The position numbers were made by a program, and so were the translations under genes. From assembly GCF_037975245.1 (NCBI RefSeq), contig NC_092565.1, positions 18,019,999-18,083,998 of the forward strand: DNA of 64,000 nucleotides. The letters run 5' to 3'. The stretch comes from Apostichopus japonicus. Taxonomy: Eukaryota; Echinodermata; Holothuroidea; Aspidochirotida; Stichopodidae. Below, one piece after another: positions 26,201 through 37,800 of this stretch (the stretch's first letter is position 1; every line of letters begins with the position of its first letter). The notes below the pieces were generated by a model that was not told the DNA's origin, did no database searches, and saw only the letters and a list, made by a program, of their open reading frames with translations.

Positions 26201-29200
26201 TAGTTACTGATGCACGGTTGTGGAACATGAACAGTAGTTACTGTACTAGCTATGAGTATCGGGTGAGCAGGATGATCAAAAAAAGTGGTCACTTGTGCCG
26301 TGGTATATAGTAAAAGTATATTGACAGCTGTTTGTAGTGGTCGAGCACACACCCTTCTAGGAGGAATGAGAAAGTGGGATGGGGATGGGGAGAGGTACTC
26401 ATATAAAGAATCAACCGAAGCCCAAACTTTTGCAGAGGGTGTCCAAATGACGTGGTCGCTTGACATGTGTAGTATATTAAGAGTATAGACCTATATCAGT
26501 AGTATATTAACATACTAAGTTCATAGTGATCTGTAGCATAACAAAACTACTGTGCTAAAATTTCTTCTTTTCAATAAAAAAAAAATCGGGAAATAAGCAC
26601 ACTAAAATATTAGTTACATCCATATCTATAAGATATACAGAAACAGCGTGGTATTAGACTTAAGAAAGATACACGAATGCAATATGCCAAATCAAATCAA
26701 ATCCACGAAGAATATTGAATAGAGCAAACAGAACGGCGGCACTTTTCGCCCGAGGCCATGGTTTTGCTATAAACGTTAAGGTAAATGTTTACTGCTTCCA
26801 CTTTATATCAATATGAGGGTCATATCTAGGGTTGACACTATGAAAGTTTGAAATTACTACCCGTGGTTTGACTCGATACGGAAACGATCAAGGGAAAAAG
26901 TGGAGACTAGTATCAAGTTTCATGAAATAGTTTTATCGTAACCGGAAAGTTTAATTGTGTTTGCCAGGTTCGATTTGTTTGGTCTAACTGTCTCCATTTA
27001 AGTCCTGCACAACTTTGATCCGCTTCCAAAAAGATTTACTACCTCATTATAGCAAACAAACGAAATGAGTCTGTAGAATATCCTTTCGTAGTCTTTATTC
27101 TTTGTAAAAAAACTTCAAAAAAGCTTCAAAAATGTCGTAAGAGTTATGTATTTATATTCATGAAATACGTAGCTTTTCTCAAATGGGGTATAGGACAGGT
27201 ATGTTTTGCAGTATTCAATTCAATTCAACTGTATTTCAACCAACAATGTTCAAAGAATTTACAGTGATGTGTTCAGACAAGAGAATTAAAACATGATAAA
27301 TGGTTGAGGGGATTACACAAGGAAGCTACAAAAAGCTTGTAGGATGTGAATGACCTTTACAGAGACAATGAAAACATGCTCAGGACTGGAAAAGAACAAT
27401 ACGGTTAAACAAAATAAAGTACAAACCAATAAACAGTAAGAAAAGGGGAAATGCATGGCTAGATAACAATATCAAATTGTAAATTAAATGTATTAAGTAT
27501 ATTCTTTGAAGGTTTCTGGGTCACAATGATTATGGTCTTAAAGTCTGTAAGATTTTCAGATTAAATCATTGCTAGTTCAGACTGTCACTGAAATGATATA
27601 TGTTTGAAAAAGAGGATATTAGAAAAGATCAAGATAATTTCTTTAAATCTATCACTGCTTTCCTTCAATTACAACAGTTGACCAAGCTGTTGTAGACTAC
27701 ATCTATCAGTCTTGAAAAGCAAGAGAACAAAGTTACATTTTAATAAAATAAAACATCAGGTGCGTATCCAGGGGGGGGGCGTTGGGGGCGCGCGCCCCCC
27801 GGGTAAGAAAAAGAGGAGAGAAAAAAAAGAGAAGAAAAAAGGAAAAAAGAGGGGAAAAAAGAGGAGGAGGAGAGGAAAGAAGGGAAAAGAAAAAGAAGAA
27901 AGAGAGAAAAAGGAGAAAAGGAGGGAGTAAAAGAAAAACGCGAAGACACCGGGGAGAGAAAGAGGAACAGTGACATCATTACAGCGCTGAAGGGTAACCA
28001 GTGACGGATCAATGATTTCGTAAAAGTGTGACTCACCCTACCCCTTACACCGACAACTCCATTTTTTGACGTTTCCATTTTCCTCTCTCACTAATGATCT
28101 ATATATGTACTATATATGGTCTATCATAACGCGTGTGTAGAATTGTGCTATGAAACCAACTGTGGCTGGTCTCGAACTCGACCGTGTCGTCGGGGAACAT
28201 GACGCATTTTGGGATGGGGGCGACCGCCCGCCCCCCCCATTCAGCATTTTTTTAAATGATATCGCTAAGTAATTTCAAAATAGAAAGTGCTTAGAGGCAA
28301 CTTACAAGGCCTGGGAAGTGTCATTTCCAGCGATCTGGGAGACATTTTCGGCCAAAATTTGCTTGTACGCTTCGCGCTAACAAATGGTCCTGGGTAGTGC
28401 CATTTCCAGCGATCTGGGAGGCATTTTCGGCCAAAATTTTCTTGTACGCTCCGCGCCAACCTATGGTGGCGCTACGCTTAGATGATTTGCCTACAGGCTT
28501 CGCCCCTCCCTAGGCAAATTCCTCGCTACGCGCCTGTTCGAATTTGTAACGCAAACAGCAGATATCACATCATATCAGTGAGCATGTAAATGGCGTTCCA
28601 GGATGAAAAGCCTCAAAACTGTCCGACTTGCCTGAAAAAATAACCAAAAATTTTCGCGCGCGAAGCGCGCGTTCAATATCATATAAGCAAGCATCGGTTA
28701 TTACATCGCATGCCATCATGTACCGTACGGTCCGTTCAAATTGCGCAGTATTTCGCGGGATGCTAATGTAAACAACGACATGTCTCATGTAGATGTATAA
28801 AAAGCATGGAGGTCCAATTATGTCAAAACTCTCTTTTACATTAGTAATGGCGAATTAGGGGCTGCACCCCCGCCGCACAGTGGCGGAGCGTCCATACGGT
28901 CGGGGGGGTGGATGCCCCCCCTGACGGACTCAAATGGACTGCTGGCGCCTTTTTCAGCTCTTTACCACTTTTTACTTATTCTAGATTATTAACTTTTTTA
29001 TTGCGCTCTACTTATTGACATTTCTCACATTTTGTTGGTGTAATTTGGCGATGACACCTTATTCTTCGTTTATCTGCAAATTAGCCAGGCCCGGAAAGGG
29101 TCATTTCCGGCGATCTAGGGAGTATCTTTATTCAAAAATTTTCTGTACGCTACGCGCCAACCAGTGGTGGCGCTCCGCTTAGATAGTGTCGAAAGCGCTC

Positions 29201-32200
29201 CTACAGACCATTCTCGCCACTCTTGACCAATACCCCTAGCTCCGCCACTGCCGCCGCGCCTCCTACGCCTATGTGTGTAGTGTTCGGTTTCGGAAATATC
29301 TGCTATTTTTCATTTCCTTCAACCAAGTTTTATAATAGCCGTTATAAGAGGTTTTAATGTTTGTACACCAATAAATTAACTGTGTCTGAATTTTCGAAAA
29401 TTTCTGACCAACATTCTGCATCACACTTCCCTCTACTCGTGCAATTTTGACCGGTCTGTTAGGGGTTGAAGGAAGTTTTTCTATATTGGTTGTCCATAGA
29501 TGAAATTTTGTACAACATTATGGGTATGTTTTGAAGTGAGTTTATTCACGAGAAATGTGAATTTTCAAATTCTGAACAAATATGGGGCTTAAAACCTTGA
29601 AAAGTGGGGCTGACGGGTATTGTGGGCCGCGACGTAGAATCACCTACAAAAGCAAAGACCCACAGGAGATGCCATCAGGTCGAACATGATGTGTGCTGGG
29701 TTGACAAACTTCAAAAAGGTTATGGATGGAAAAAAAAACTATTAGGAAATACCTGGTTCTCAGGCAAAAAGTGTACATCTGGTTGGTCATTTCAAGCCCG
29801 AGAAGTGCCGTTTCCGGTGATCTGGGGGGGGTTTCAAAACAAGAAATTTTCTTGTACGCTGCGCGCCAACCGATGGTGGCGCTCCGCTTAGATAGTAATT
29901 CGCGCCCCCCGGGTTTGAAAATCCTGGATACGCGCCTGAACATATTACCTGAAATAGCCTATAACAACAAAAATGTAGAAACACGGGCTGACATATTTCT
30001 CTTAAAGTAAATGAACAGGTTCTATTCTCTTACAACAGATTCACGGAACTGATATGTATGGCGATTTTCTGCACAAAAACAGACGGTGACTCAAATATGT
30101 CAGATTATTGTATGGGTTATACATGTACATCCTTTCGTGCAACATATAGGAATATGATGGAATTGCAGTGAACTATTGTAATAGATTATTGTCATATTTC
30201 TATACCGCTCTTTTAATAGTCCTGTCGGATTATCAAACTGAAATGAGACACTGAGTACATAGAGCAACCCTTCCACTACCCCTTCCCATACCCATCCCCA
30301 CCCGTTCACCACTCCTTCCCTCCTCGTCCCACCCCTTCCCCCACCCAGGTTGAAGGGCCTCTGTGAACACTTTCATGCAAAACATATCAACTTTCTCTTT
30401 TCAGGTTATGTCTGCAACATATAGTAACGGGCGCATATAGTGTTAGTTAATCTGACACGGTGAATATGATTACCACCAGACCAGCAATCCGTACGCAAAA
30501 CACACCATAGCTTTAACCTAAAGTCATTACATAAGTATACTAGCCTACGTATTATGCGTGCATATGCGTCTCTAGCTAAGTTTATATGTGATTGTTACAA
30601 ATTCAAAGCAAAATGCACTAGCTTTAACATGTATTAATCTCATCAGACTACGTGTTATGCGTCAATATTTTCTGTGATTTTAGCATACCAGTGTACTAGC
30701 CTTAACATACGGTTTATTCATTACTGAATACTGCGTCTCATGCGTCAATATGCGTTTCTATCCAGGTACTTTGTGATTGTAACAGTTCAACGCAAAATAC
30801 ACTATCTGTAACATATTGCATGATACCACGTGTTATCATAGATATGCGTCAGTATGCGTCTTTATCTAAGTGACTATATATGGTGGTAACTAATGCACCG
30901 AAAACGCTATATTTAACACGACTTAACGTTAGTCATTATACTTCACCAATACTACGTGTTACACGATAAATATGTTTTTCTACAATTTATGACGGGATTA
31001 TAGCAAATTCCACCCAAACTGAAGTCATACAACATTAGGCCTATATTTATCGATACTACTCTACACATTGTATGCGTCGATATGCGTCTCAAACTGATTT
31101 GTTATGTCATTGTATAAATAGCTATAACCATATAGGCAGTGCAAACTACTACGTGTTATACGTCAATATGCTCTTGTACAATTTATTACAGGATTGTAAC
31201 AAACTTCACGCAAACTTAACGCATATAAACATATACACCATTTCAGTGGCGTAGGAAGGTACTTTTGAGTGGGGGGGGGGGGACTGAAGACTGATGGCCG
31301 GCCTGGGGAGGGGTCTAAGGGGAGGGGGTGTCCCCCTCCCCTTTGGAATTTTTTGGCATTTCCAGGTGGCCTCAGATGCAATTTGGTGCAATATAGCACA
31401 CTTCAACCCAACCACTCCATTTTGTATATAATTTTGCATTTTCACCTGGCCTTATCTGCAATTTGGTGCTCCAAATGAGATTTTTTTCTCATTTGGAAAT
31501 GAAAAAGGGGTTTTCTGACTTGCGAAGCGGGGGGGCGGAATGATACTTCCGCCCCTCCATATTTTTCACTGGGGGGCTGGCGCCCCCCAGCCCCCCGGTT
31601 CCTACGCCCTTGCACCATTTGGTCTATGTATAATCGATACTGCACATACTATGCGTCGATATGCGCTCTCATCTCATTCGTTATGTCATTGCAACATATT
31701 AAACAAAAAATTAATATAGCTATAACATATCGCCTAGTCAAGTATTTTTTATTACTAGCCTGCGTCAACATGGGTCTGTACAAGTTACTGCACTTACTTG
31801 ATTTTAGTTGTAATTGATCATTTAACCTATTGGAACTAATGATTCATCTAAAGTTATTATTTTACAGGATTTGCTTTGTTTCACCTTCAATATATGGTCA
31901 ATGTGTACTAGCGATTGAAAACTCATATCAATGTTGACCTAAAGAGAATATACCGGAAAAGGTCTCTTCCGAAGAAAAGTAGCAAACGTATAACAATAGA
32001 CCTGTTGTCATCTTTTTTTATATTCCTAGATATCCAGCGACCTTATACTGTATTAATTATGAAGTGAAACTTCACTATCCATATAGGAACTTCAGTGTGA
32101 CATTTTTTATGATATGTATAATCAAAATAATGAAAGTAAAAGTATTGCTGTGTAATAATAATGATGTAGATGCGACTTATCAACGAAGATAATGTATCTT

Positions 32201-33435
32201 GGTTTTAGTGAGATTTAGGAAACAATAAGATAGATTTTCACAGTATGACATTCGAGTGACAGGAAAGAATAAGATGCAATAGATCTATAATAAACGGAAA
32301 GGTGGTTTTCTAAGCTATAAATCAAATTATTTAATTTATTTATTCTTATTGTCATTTTTAATAGGGCTGGAAAACCTTGCGAACCCTTCCGAACCTACAG
32401 GTTCGCGGGAAATCTAGCATGGCTGAAGAAAGAAAATAAGAAATCGGGTGGAAAAATGGGGGGGGGGGGGAGGGGGGAACTAAAGAAACTAAAGGAAAGC
32501 GGGAAATATGATGCGGGCCCCTGGACCCCACGTCAAATCCCTGGCATGCTTCACGTGTTCGATGTGTTCGCCCCGCGAACACGGGCGCGAAATCGTAACT
32601 GAGTTGTTTGAAGTGTGTTCGCGGGAAATCAAACAAGATTCACAAAAGAAATACGAGAAAAACTGGAGATCACACCAGTTCCCTATCTCTCTTGAAATGT
32701 TATCACGCAATAAAACTACCATTTCTTTTGGGAATTTTAAATCTCACCGTGATTTCTGCTATATGTGTCAATGTTTACTCTTTCTGTTCATCTTTTACAG
32801 TTCCTGATTTTACCACTTCCTGTCCGAACTCGACCGATGATGTCGTTATGTGTGAGAAGCAGCGAAAAGGCGCAGCCGAAAACCTCCATTCTGCGAAAAA
32901 GTCGAAAAATCGCAGAAAAAGGAAACCAAGAGTCTTATTTTCTCAAGCTCAAGTTTTTGAACTGGAAAGAAGATTCAAACAGCAACGTTATTTATCCGCT
33001 CCAGAACGGGATCAACTTGCTAGCATTCTAAAGTTAACGCCAAATCAAGTCAAAATCTGGTTTCAAAATCGACGATATAAGACCAAAAAACAGAGGCTAG
33101 AAAATCAGAAAAACATAGAACTGAGTGCTGCAGCAGCTCTAGGGATCGGCACCTTACCGCTTCCGCAGGATCAATACTCACCCAGAAGAGTAGCTGTTCC
33201 TGTCCTCGTTCGAGATGGTCGGCCGTGTTCGATGCAGGCGGGTAATCCACCACCGTATAGCTTCGGCAGATCGGCATATTCAGGTTACCCTTCAGTATCA
33301 TTCAGCCATACGCCAGCATCCTTCAGTGCCTACAGTAACTCGTGTGCCTTCTCAGGGTTAAACCAATTAGCCAACATTCAAGGAGACACTTATGAATATT
33401 ACCAACCAGATATTAAACCAGAATATCATGAGTGA
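18931..33435 (+). CDS. Nkx2-5-like: NK2-class homeobox transcription factor, Nkx2-5/tinman (NK4) type; whole gene, two exons
   Basis: Joining 18931-19174 to 32801-33435 gives 879 nt, 292 aa plus stop, with phase 1 kept across a GT-AG intron of 13.6 kb. The homeodomain is residues 121-180 and carries Q50, N51 and Y54 in WFQNRRYK; tyrosine 54 is the NK2-class hallmark. NRRYK, not NHRYK, places it with Nkx2-3/2-5/2-6 rather than Nkx2-1/2-2. The NK2-specific domain ([15 protein letters not shown]) is at about 210-224. Vertebrate Nkx2-5 has Cys at homeodomain position 56; here it is Thr. No clear tinman (TN) repressor motif is visible near the N-terminus. Family knowledge: a nuclear DNA-binding regulator of heart or visceral mesoderm and pharyngeal patterning. 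The two-exon layout fits the family. The homeodomain call is certain; orthology within the NK4 group is likely, not proven. Confidence 0.95.
20233..20279. repeat. (AT)n microsatellite
   Basis: About 23 uninterrupted AT dinucleotides. Confidence 0.98.
22270..22420 (-). mobile_element. SINE remnant, related to the one at 42059
   Basis: On the minus strand it reads a B-box-like gggtttgagccc, then ctggccggc and gggtttttctctcaggagaa. The SINE at 42059-42335 has the same order (ccggccggg, then gggtttttcatccaagag). Confidence 0.55.
24679..25332 (+). repeat. Tandem array of 11 units in two length classes
   Basis: Core ataccaagcagaggaaacac occurs 11 times (24684 to about 25280). Long units of about 62-67 bp include aatgaatattcatt and tatagcaa; short units of about 44-50 bp lack that segment. 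Every unit has the tatacacaaact end. It lies in the homeobox intron. Confidence 0.95.
25333..25874. other. Intron stretch without recognised features
   Basis: AT-rich, no repeat or coding signal seen. Confidence 0.45.
25875..26259. mobile_element. Foldback element with arms of about 100 bp
   Basis: 25875-25975 and 26157-26259 are near-identical inverse copies (atactcatagctagtacag ... gtaacatgtgttac). The spacer is about 180 bp of A/T runs. Arms match the repeats at 9185-9680. No target duplication found at these bounds. Confidence 0.8.
26270..27215. other. Intron stretch without recognised features
   Basis: No coding signal; one G-rich patch at 26374-26395. Confidence 0.45.
27216..27330 (-). 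mobile_element. Possible retrotransposon 3' end
   Basis: On the minus strand the sequence ends gaaatacagttgaattgaat, the (TTGAA)n-type tail typical of some LINE or SINE 3' ends. No coding part recognised. Confidence 0.3.
27805..27927 (+). repeat. Uninterrupted 123-nt polypurine tract
   Basis: Only A and G on the plus strand. It keeps spurious Lys/Arg/Glu-rich and Ser/Phe-rich frames open. Confidence 0.97.
28198..28536. mobile_element. Nested element related to the 34664 copy
   Basis: Shares gggggcgaccgccc, atgatatcgct.agtaattt and two module copies with the element at 34664-34860. The right end is gctacgcgcctg; the left end is worn. Confidence 0.6.
28878..29250. mobile_element. hAT-like MITE, 373 bp
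   Basis: Ends CAGTGGCGGAGC and GCTCCGCCACTG are perfect 12-bp inverse repeats. Flanks ccgccgca (28870-28877) and ccgccgcg (29251-29258) match 7 of 8, fitting an 8-bp target duplication. It lies inside the composite element. Confidence 0.85.
29944..30530. other. Intron stretch without recognised features
   Basis: A C-rich tract at 30269-30345 is the only structure noted. Confidence 0.45.
30545..31790 (+). repeat. Ancient tandem array of about 105-bp period, nine units
   Basis: Recurring core (tac)tacgtgttatgcgtcaatatgcgtct at 30554, 30657, 30740, 30844, about 30958, 31072, 31158, 31651 and 31760. Spacings are 83-116 bp once the MITE and its duplication (377 bp) are removed. Between cores, gtgattgtaacaa and cgcaaaatacacta recur. 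Units are strongly diverged. Confidence 0.75.
31244..31612. mobile_element. hAT-like MITE, 369 bp, with perfect 8-bp target duplication
   Basis: Ends CAGTGGCGTAGGAA and TTCCTACGCCCTTG are imperfect inverse repeats. CACCATTT flanks it on both sides (31236-31243, 31613-31620). An internal ggggtctaaggggaggg block is shared with the fragment at 33521. Confidence 0.93.
31791..32404. other. Intron stretch before the E2F-site patch
   Basis: AT-rich, no coding signal or repeat recognised. Confidence 0.45.
32405..32628 (+). promoter_or_regulatory. Cluster of four E2F-type sites just upstream of homeobox exon 2
   Basis: GCGGGAAA occurs at 32405-32412, 32499-32506 and 32621-32628, and GCGCGAAA at 32585-32592. 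All read TTTSSCGC on the other strand, the E2F consensus. A direct repeat of gttcgcgggaaatc includes the first and last. The patch has many CpGs in an AT-rich intron and ends about 170 bp before exon 2. It also has a CACGTG E-box near 32553. It could be an intronic enhancer or alternative promoter, or the remains of a repeat. Activity is inference. Confidence 0.35.
32801..33435 (+). CDS. Nkx2-5-like: Exon 2 of the Nkx2-5-like gene (homeodomain, NK2-specific domain, C-terminus)
   Basis: The acceptor is a pyrimidine-rich tract ending cttttacag at 32800. Codon 82 is completed (G+TT, Val) and the frame stays open to TGA at 33433-33435. A basic lead-in ([12 protein letters not shown]) runs into the homeodomain at 32917-33096. 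The NK2-specific domain lies at 33181-33228. A Tyr/Ser-rich segment (GYPSVSF, then AYSNS) follows, as in other NK4 proteins. The C-terminus ends DIKPEYHE and lacks the GIRAW-type end known from vertebrate Nkx2-5. An in-frame Met at residue 98 would leave the homeodomain intact if an intronic start were used. Confidence 0.97.
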
Positions 33436-33520
33436 AAGTCAACGTTTCATTTGAATTATAACATATTTTCTCGTTATTTCTATATCGTTTACCACAGATC
33501 TATATATTTCTATATATTGG

Positions 33521-33850
33521 CAGTGGCGTTCGCAGGATTTCGGAGGTGAGGAGGAGGGGGGGGGGCGTTGGGCAGAGTTGTGAATCCCTTGACTGATAAA
33601 GGGAAGGGGTCTAAGAGGAGAGCGTGTCCCTCTCCCCTTTGGAAATGTTTTAACAGGGAATACTAGCTAGACGCAAAATTGTGCTATCCATTACTAGTGT
33701 CAATCCGATACGATTGTGAAGATACAATTCATTTTTTTGACCATCAAATGGAGCCAAAAATTTAATTGTCAACCAAATTTTGGGGTTTTTTTTCAAAATG
33801 TTTGGGCATACTGCCCCTTCCCCCTCCCCATTTACTCCTTTACTAGAGCA
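33521..33850. mobile_element. Fragment of the 31244-type hAT-like family
   Basis: Begins CAGTGGCGTTCGCAGG and shares gggtctaag.ggag and ctcccctttggaa with the complete copy. No matching right end seen, so the far limit is approximate. Confidence 0.65.
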
Positions 33851-34399
33851 TGCAATTAGAAAGAACAATTGACTCTCGACGCAGAATTTCAACCTGTTAC
33901 ATTGTTACTGATGTATCTGTACTTCTAAGGCATCCGATTTATTAGAATGAATTGCTGACCTGTTCAGGAACCCTAATGTATATATCTACCTTTAGAGTCT
34001 TCGATTTTGAAAGAATGAATTAATAACAATCGAGAACTTACTCTACGATGCCTGTACGAATAGGTCTGTCTTCTGTTTCACCGATTTGAAAGAATGAATT
34101 TACTCCCATGGCGAAGCTACATTACTAAAGGACCTTTTAACAGTAAAGTAAGTATAGACATTCAAGGGTATCCAATTTGAAAGAAGCAAAGGGGCAAAAT
34201 CAAAGGACACGGTGAAGTCATATCACTCAAAACGGTCTAACCCAATGAAGGATTTCAAAAAGTACAGCTGTGGATACCCTTTTATTGGAAATATTCCATT
34301 GAAAACAGTAAACAAAAACACCTGTTGGTCCTTGATCTGTATATTTATAACAATGACAGTCCAGAGACCGTTTAATGCTGCGAGTAATATGTAATTAAA

Positions 34400-34405
34400 A
34401 ATAAA
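34400..34405 (+). terminator. Candidate AATAAA polyadenylation signal for the homeobox gene
   Basis: This AATAAA on the plus strand lies about 965 bp past the stop codon, beyond a transposon fragment that begins at 33521. Other signals may be used; there is no transcript evidence. Confidence 0.25.
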
Positions 34406-34663
34406 CTATCACAAGATATATGCATATCATTAATTAATCAATGTAGTTATTTATACCAGACCAGTTGTCTTGCATTAATTATCAAACTGGAATATAATCA
34501 ATTAGAATAACTATAAAGGTTATATCGCAATAACCGATAAAGGTGCACATCAAACGTATTATTATTAAGTCATTAACCGCCCTTACCTATCAAGTAATCC
34601 TGCTGCTGGCAACATTTGACTTCCACTGATGAGACCATCAAATGTAATGCTCAACCAGGCGCG

Positions 34664-34860
34664 TAGCCAAGGGGGGGGGGCATAGGGGGCGACCGCCCCC
34701 CCCCCTTGAGCAATTTTTTAATGATATCGCTAGTAATTTCAAAATAAAAAATGGTAAGATGCAAGGCCTGGGATGGAAGTGCCATTTCCAGCGATCTGGG
34801 AGGCATTTTCGGCCAAAATTTTCTTGAACGCTTGTATGGTGGCGCTACTCTGGAGTTACT
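34664..34860. mobile_element. Truncated element with CAGGCGCGTAGCC end
   Basis: Left end caggcgcgtagccaaggggg, then gggcgaccgccccccc and one shared-module copy that stops before its usual cgcttagata end. No right terminus found. Confidence 0.7.
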
Positions 34861-34869
34861 TAGTGTACA

Positions 34870-37800
34870 CTTTGTAAGCTATACAAATTTAAAGCTATGG
34901 TTTGTTGACATTGATGGTACTAAATAAGCTAAGCAAATATATGCTTTTCACTTAACATACTGGCAAAAGGTGAGCACACTTCTCCGATCAAACAATACAC
35001 GATGAATAATACTTTTAAAAAAAAAACTGTTTTCGTTTCATCCTGTTTATTCCAATAATTATGTGATAATCAATGAAAGTTAATTATCATTTATTTATGT
35101 GAATATTCAAGTATTACACGGAAGAACAACTCATTTTTCAAGGTACAATATACATATCGGATCGGTCACATCAAACTTGAAATCTCAAAGAGACTATTCG
35201 ATCATTAACTTCCCTTACATAATACAGAGGTAAAAAGAAGACCCACATAATATATATCGTACCGTCCGTCATTTACACATTCCACTTGGTCTATCGTCCA
35301 TATAGCAGTTATATAACTCAACGACCTTTTTGTTCAGTTGTGTTTGCTTCTTGGATGCTATCGTCGAAGAATCTGTGAAAAGATCTATAGGACGCCAGAG
35401 TCATTCTATGAATAGGTGGTGGCTTTGGTGAAAACACTTTAGCCGGCCACAATATTTACCAAACATTTCAAGCTTGGTCGCAGAGACAAAGCAGTAAATC
35501 CTCACACTGCAGAACACTTGTGACGTAAAGGATAGGAAGGAATCCTTGGACAGATTTGACGAACCATACATGAATACAAGTCTCACGAACATGTATTATG
35601 CACAACCATTCAACTATGGGGGTGTGGGGTGGGTGGGTGGGGGTGATTGAGGTGGGTATCGAGGTAGTGAGGACTGGTACAAACAAAAAAATTTCATACA
35701 CAACAATGTATGGATTGTTAGAACTATTTTCAGAAAGGGAAATTGCGAACCTTTCTCTGCAGTGTTGTAAGACGTAGCTTTGTTTACTACAATTCTACAT
35801 GGAAGGCACAAGACAACTTTTGTGAAAGTTAGATGCGAAGCACTTTTACGGTCTTAACTTGTATCTTAGGCTCCCTAGGTTTATCACAATAACACATATA
35901 GGTTGCTTTTTATGTGGGTTTGGGTGGGAAACAGAGCATGTTTTAAAAGGGAAATAATCGGACGGCGAGCCTGCAGGAATGAGAAATGTCGCACAGAAGA
36001 TAGGGAGATATATTCTAATCATTCAATTTATTTAGTAAAGAGATATTTCTTCATGATAAACATAATCACGTATTTGGCTAACCATCGGAGAATGTAAACA
36101 GGTTATACACCTTTGATTGTTATTTTATTTGTATTATTATTTATTTATGTTTGCTGCCATACGCGTGGTAATGGTCCATTTAGGTAGTCTTCTATATCAA
36201 TAGTGTACAGCATAGAATGCACATGTAATGAGTCGAACAGTTACATTGTACTGTGCACGCGGGAATTATATATAGGATCCAGTTACAGTATTTAGATGAT
36301 GTTGATGATGAAATCTGTTTTAACAAAAAGTGACGCCATGCGAAGCATTCTTGTTCGAGAATCGTGAATTATTATGCCAAATGTTCAAGCAAACGAATTT
36401 CCTTTGCTGAAACGGGATCAGACTTTGCAAAGTTTTCAGTATAAATTAATGTTTGAACTTTTTTAATTATGTTGTTTGTTCTTCTTTTACAAATATTGAT
36501 ACTTTGTTTATCAATATTCCTCCACCATGAAAGTTCTATCGAATGGAGCGATCGGTTTGGGAGTTGAATTTTAAAAGGTACCTTTTACTTGACCAGGTGA
36601 CCTCGTTATAGATTTTGGCTCTTTATGATTTATGTTATCCTGCACCAATGATATGACGTTATGAATTATTTATCTGCGGTTTGTGAGGTCAATGGTTATG
36701 CAAAGTATTTAGTTATGACTTTCGGAGTATCGAGTGATATGAGGGGTGTTCAGAAGCCAACTATCCTAGCCTATTGCAGGCTTTACTGTCAGACAGTTAT
36801 TCTGAAAAAAAACCCACACAAACAACAATTCTTTCTCATTACTCTATTTTATTTGAACTGGTTGGTCTAACATTCACTTGATACATTACAAACAGAAATA
36901 ACTGTTCAAAGATAAGCTGGAAATGTACAAATTTTGACTTATTTTTTAAATCTAAAAAAAAAATAAACGATGTTTTGACCGTATAGGTCATCCTTTCGCA
37001 TTGCGAACAATATTACCAAAAAATGAAGATTGGACTATACCTATAGAAAACCCATTTTTTTATTATGAAAATTTTTAAATTTGTTGTGTGGTAAGAATTT
37101 CCTTATACCTTTTTTTTAGAATCTGGTGTACTGCAAAGATCCCATGATGTATTTTTAGTGGATAACAATATATGATTGGGTGACTGCCGTACCCGCTCTT
37201 CCCCCACCGCCCAACCCCATCCTCACCCCATCTGTCCCCTCCTAGATTGATTTCGGTGATATAATGACAATGATGCATATTGCACGATAAAGAGGGAATG
37301 TAGTCGTATCGCCAATACGGAGACATTTAAACTATGCAATGTCTGTCGATGAAGGTGATATTTTGTTAAGACACATGCATGGTTTCAGATTATATAACTT
37401 TCATGTGAGATTATATGCACAGGGGCACTACCACTTGTACTTCTGTTGGCTTTATCCCCTCCAAAATCCCCCCCCCCCCCCCAAACACACACTGGCAGAC
37501 AATATGAAAACAAATCCTAGCGTGTAGTTCATAATATACAACGTGTTTTTGTTTTTTACCATTTTACATCAAACCAACCTCCATTTACCACAGTTTACCG
37601 AATGGAACTGGCAACCTCGCACCTTGAATCACCCCACCCACCCCAGACGACATAACAGCTGCTTTTCTCCCTCCCCCCTCCCGCCCCACTAGTATAACAA
37701 ACTAGTGGTTGTGCCTCTGGATATGGAAGTGTGAATAGTGTCATTTTATGTAATAGAAATATGGATTTCTAACTCTAATTGTATTTGTACTTTCTGATTT

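Larger units (their letters stand above)
27757..29938. mobile_element. Composite DNA transposon, 2.2 kb, with nested insertions
   Basis: Left end CAGGTGCGTATCCAGG and right end CCTGGATACGCGCCTG are inverse matches. Possible 5-bp duplication AACAT (27752-27756 and 29939-29943). Both ends have G/C-rich gcgcgcccccc(gggt) blocks inside. It carries a purine tract, a related nested element, a nested 373-bp MITE and four copies of a shared module. No transposase recognised. Confidence 0.7.

Noticed and set aside
27712-28078. Lys/Arg/Glu-rich and Ser/Phe-rich frames
   Set aside because: They read through a polypurine tract and transposon ends.
32608-32800. Extension of the homeobox reading frame upstream of exon 2
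   Set aside because: The frame is open but starts without ATG, has no similarity to NK proteins, and a strong splice acceptor at 32800 joins in phase to exon 1.
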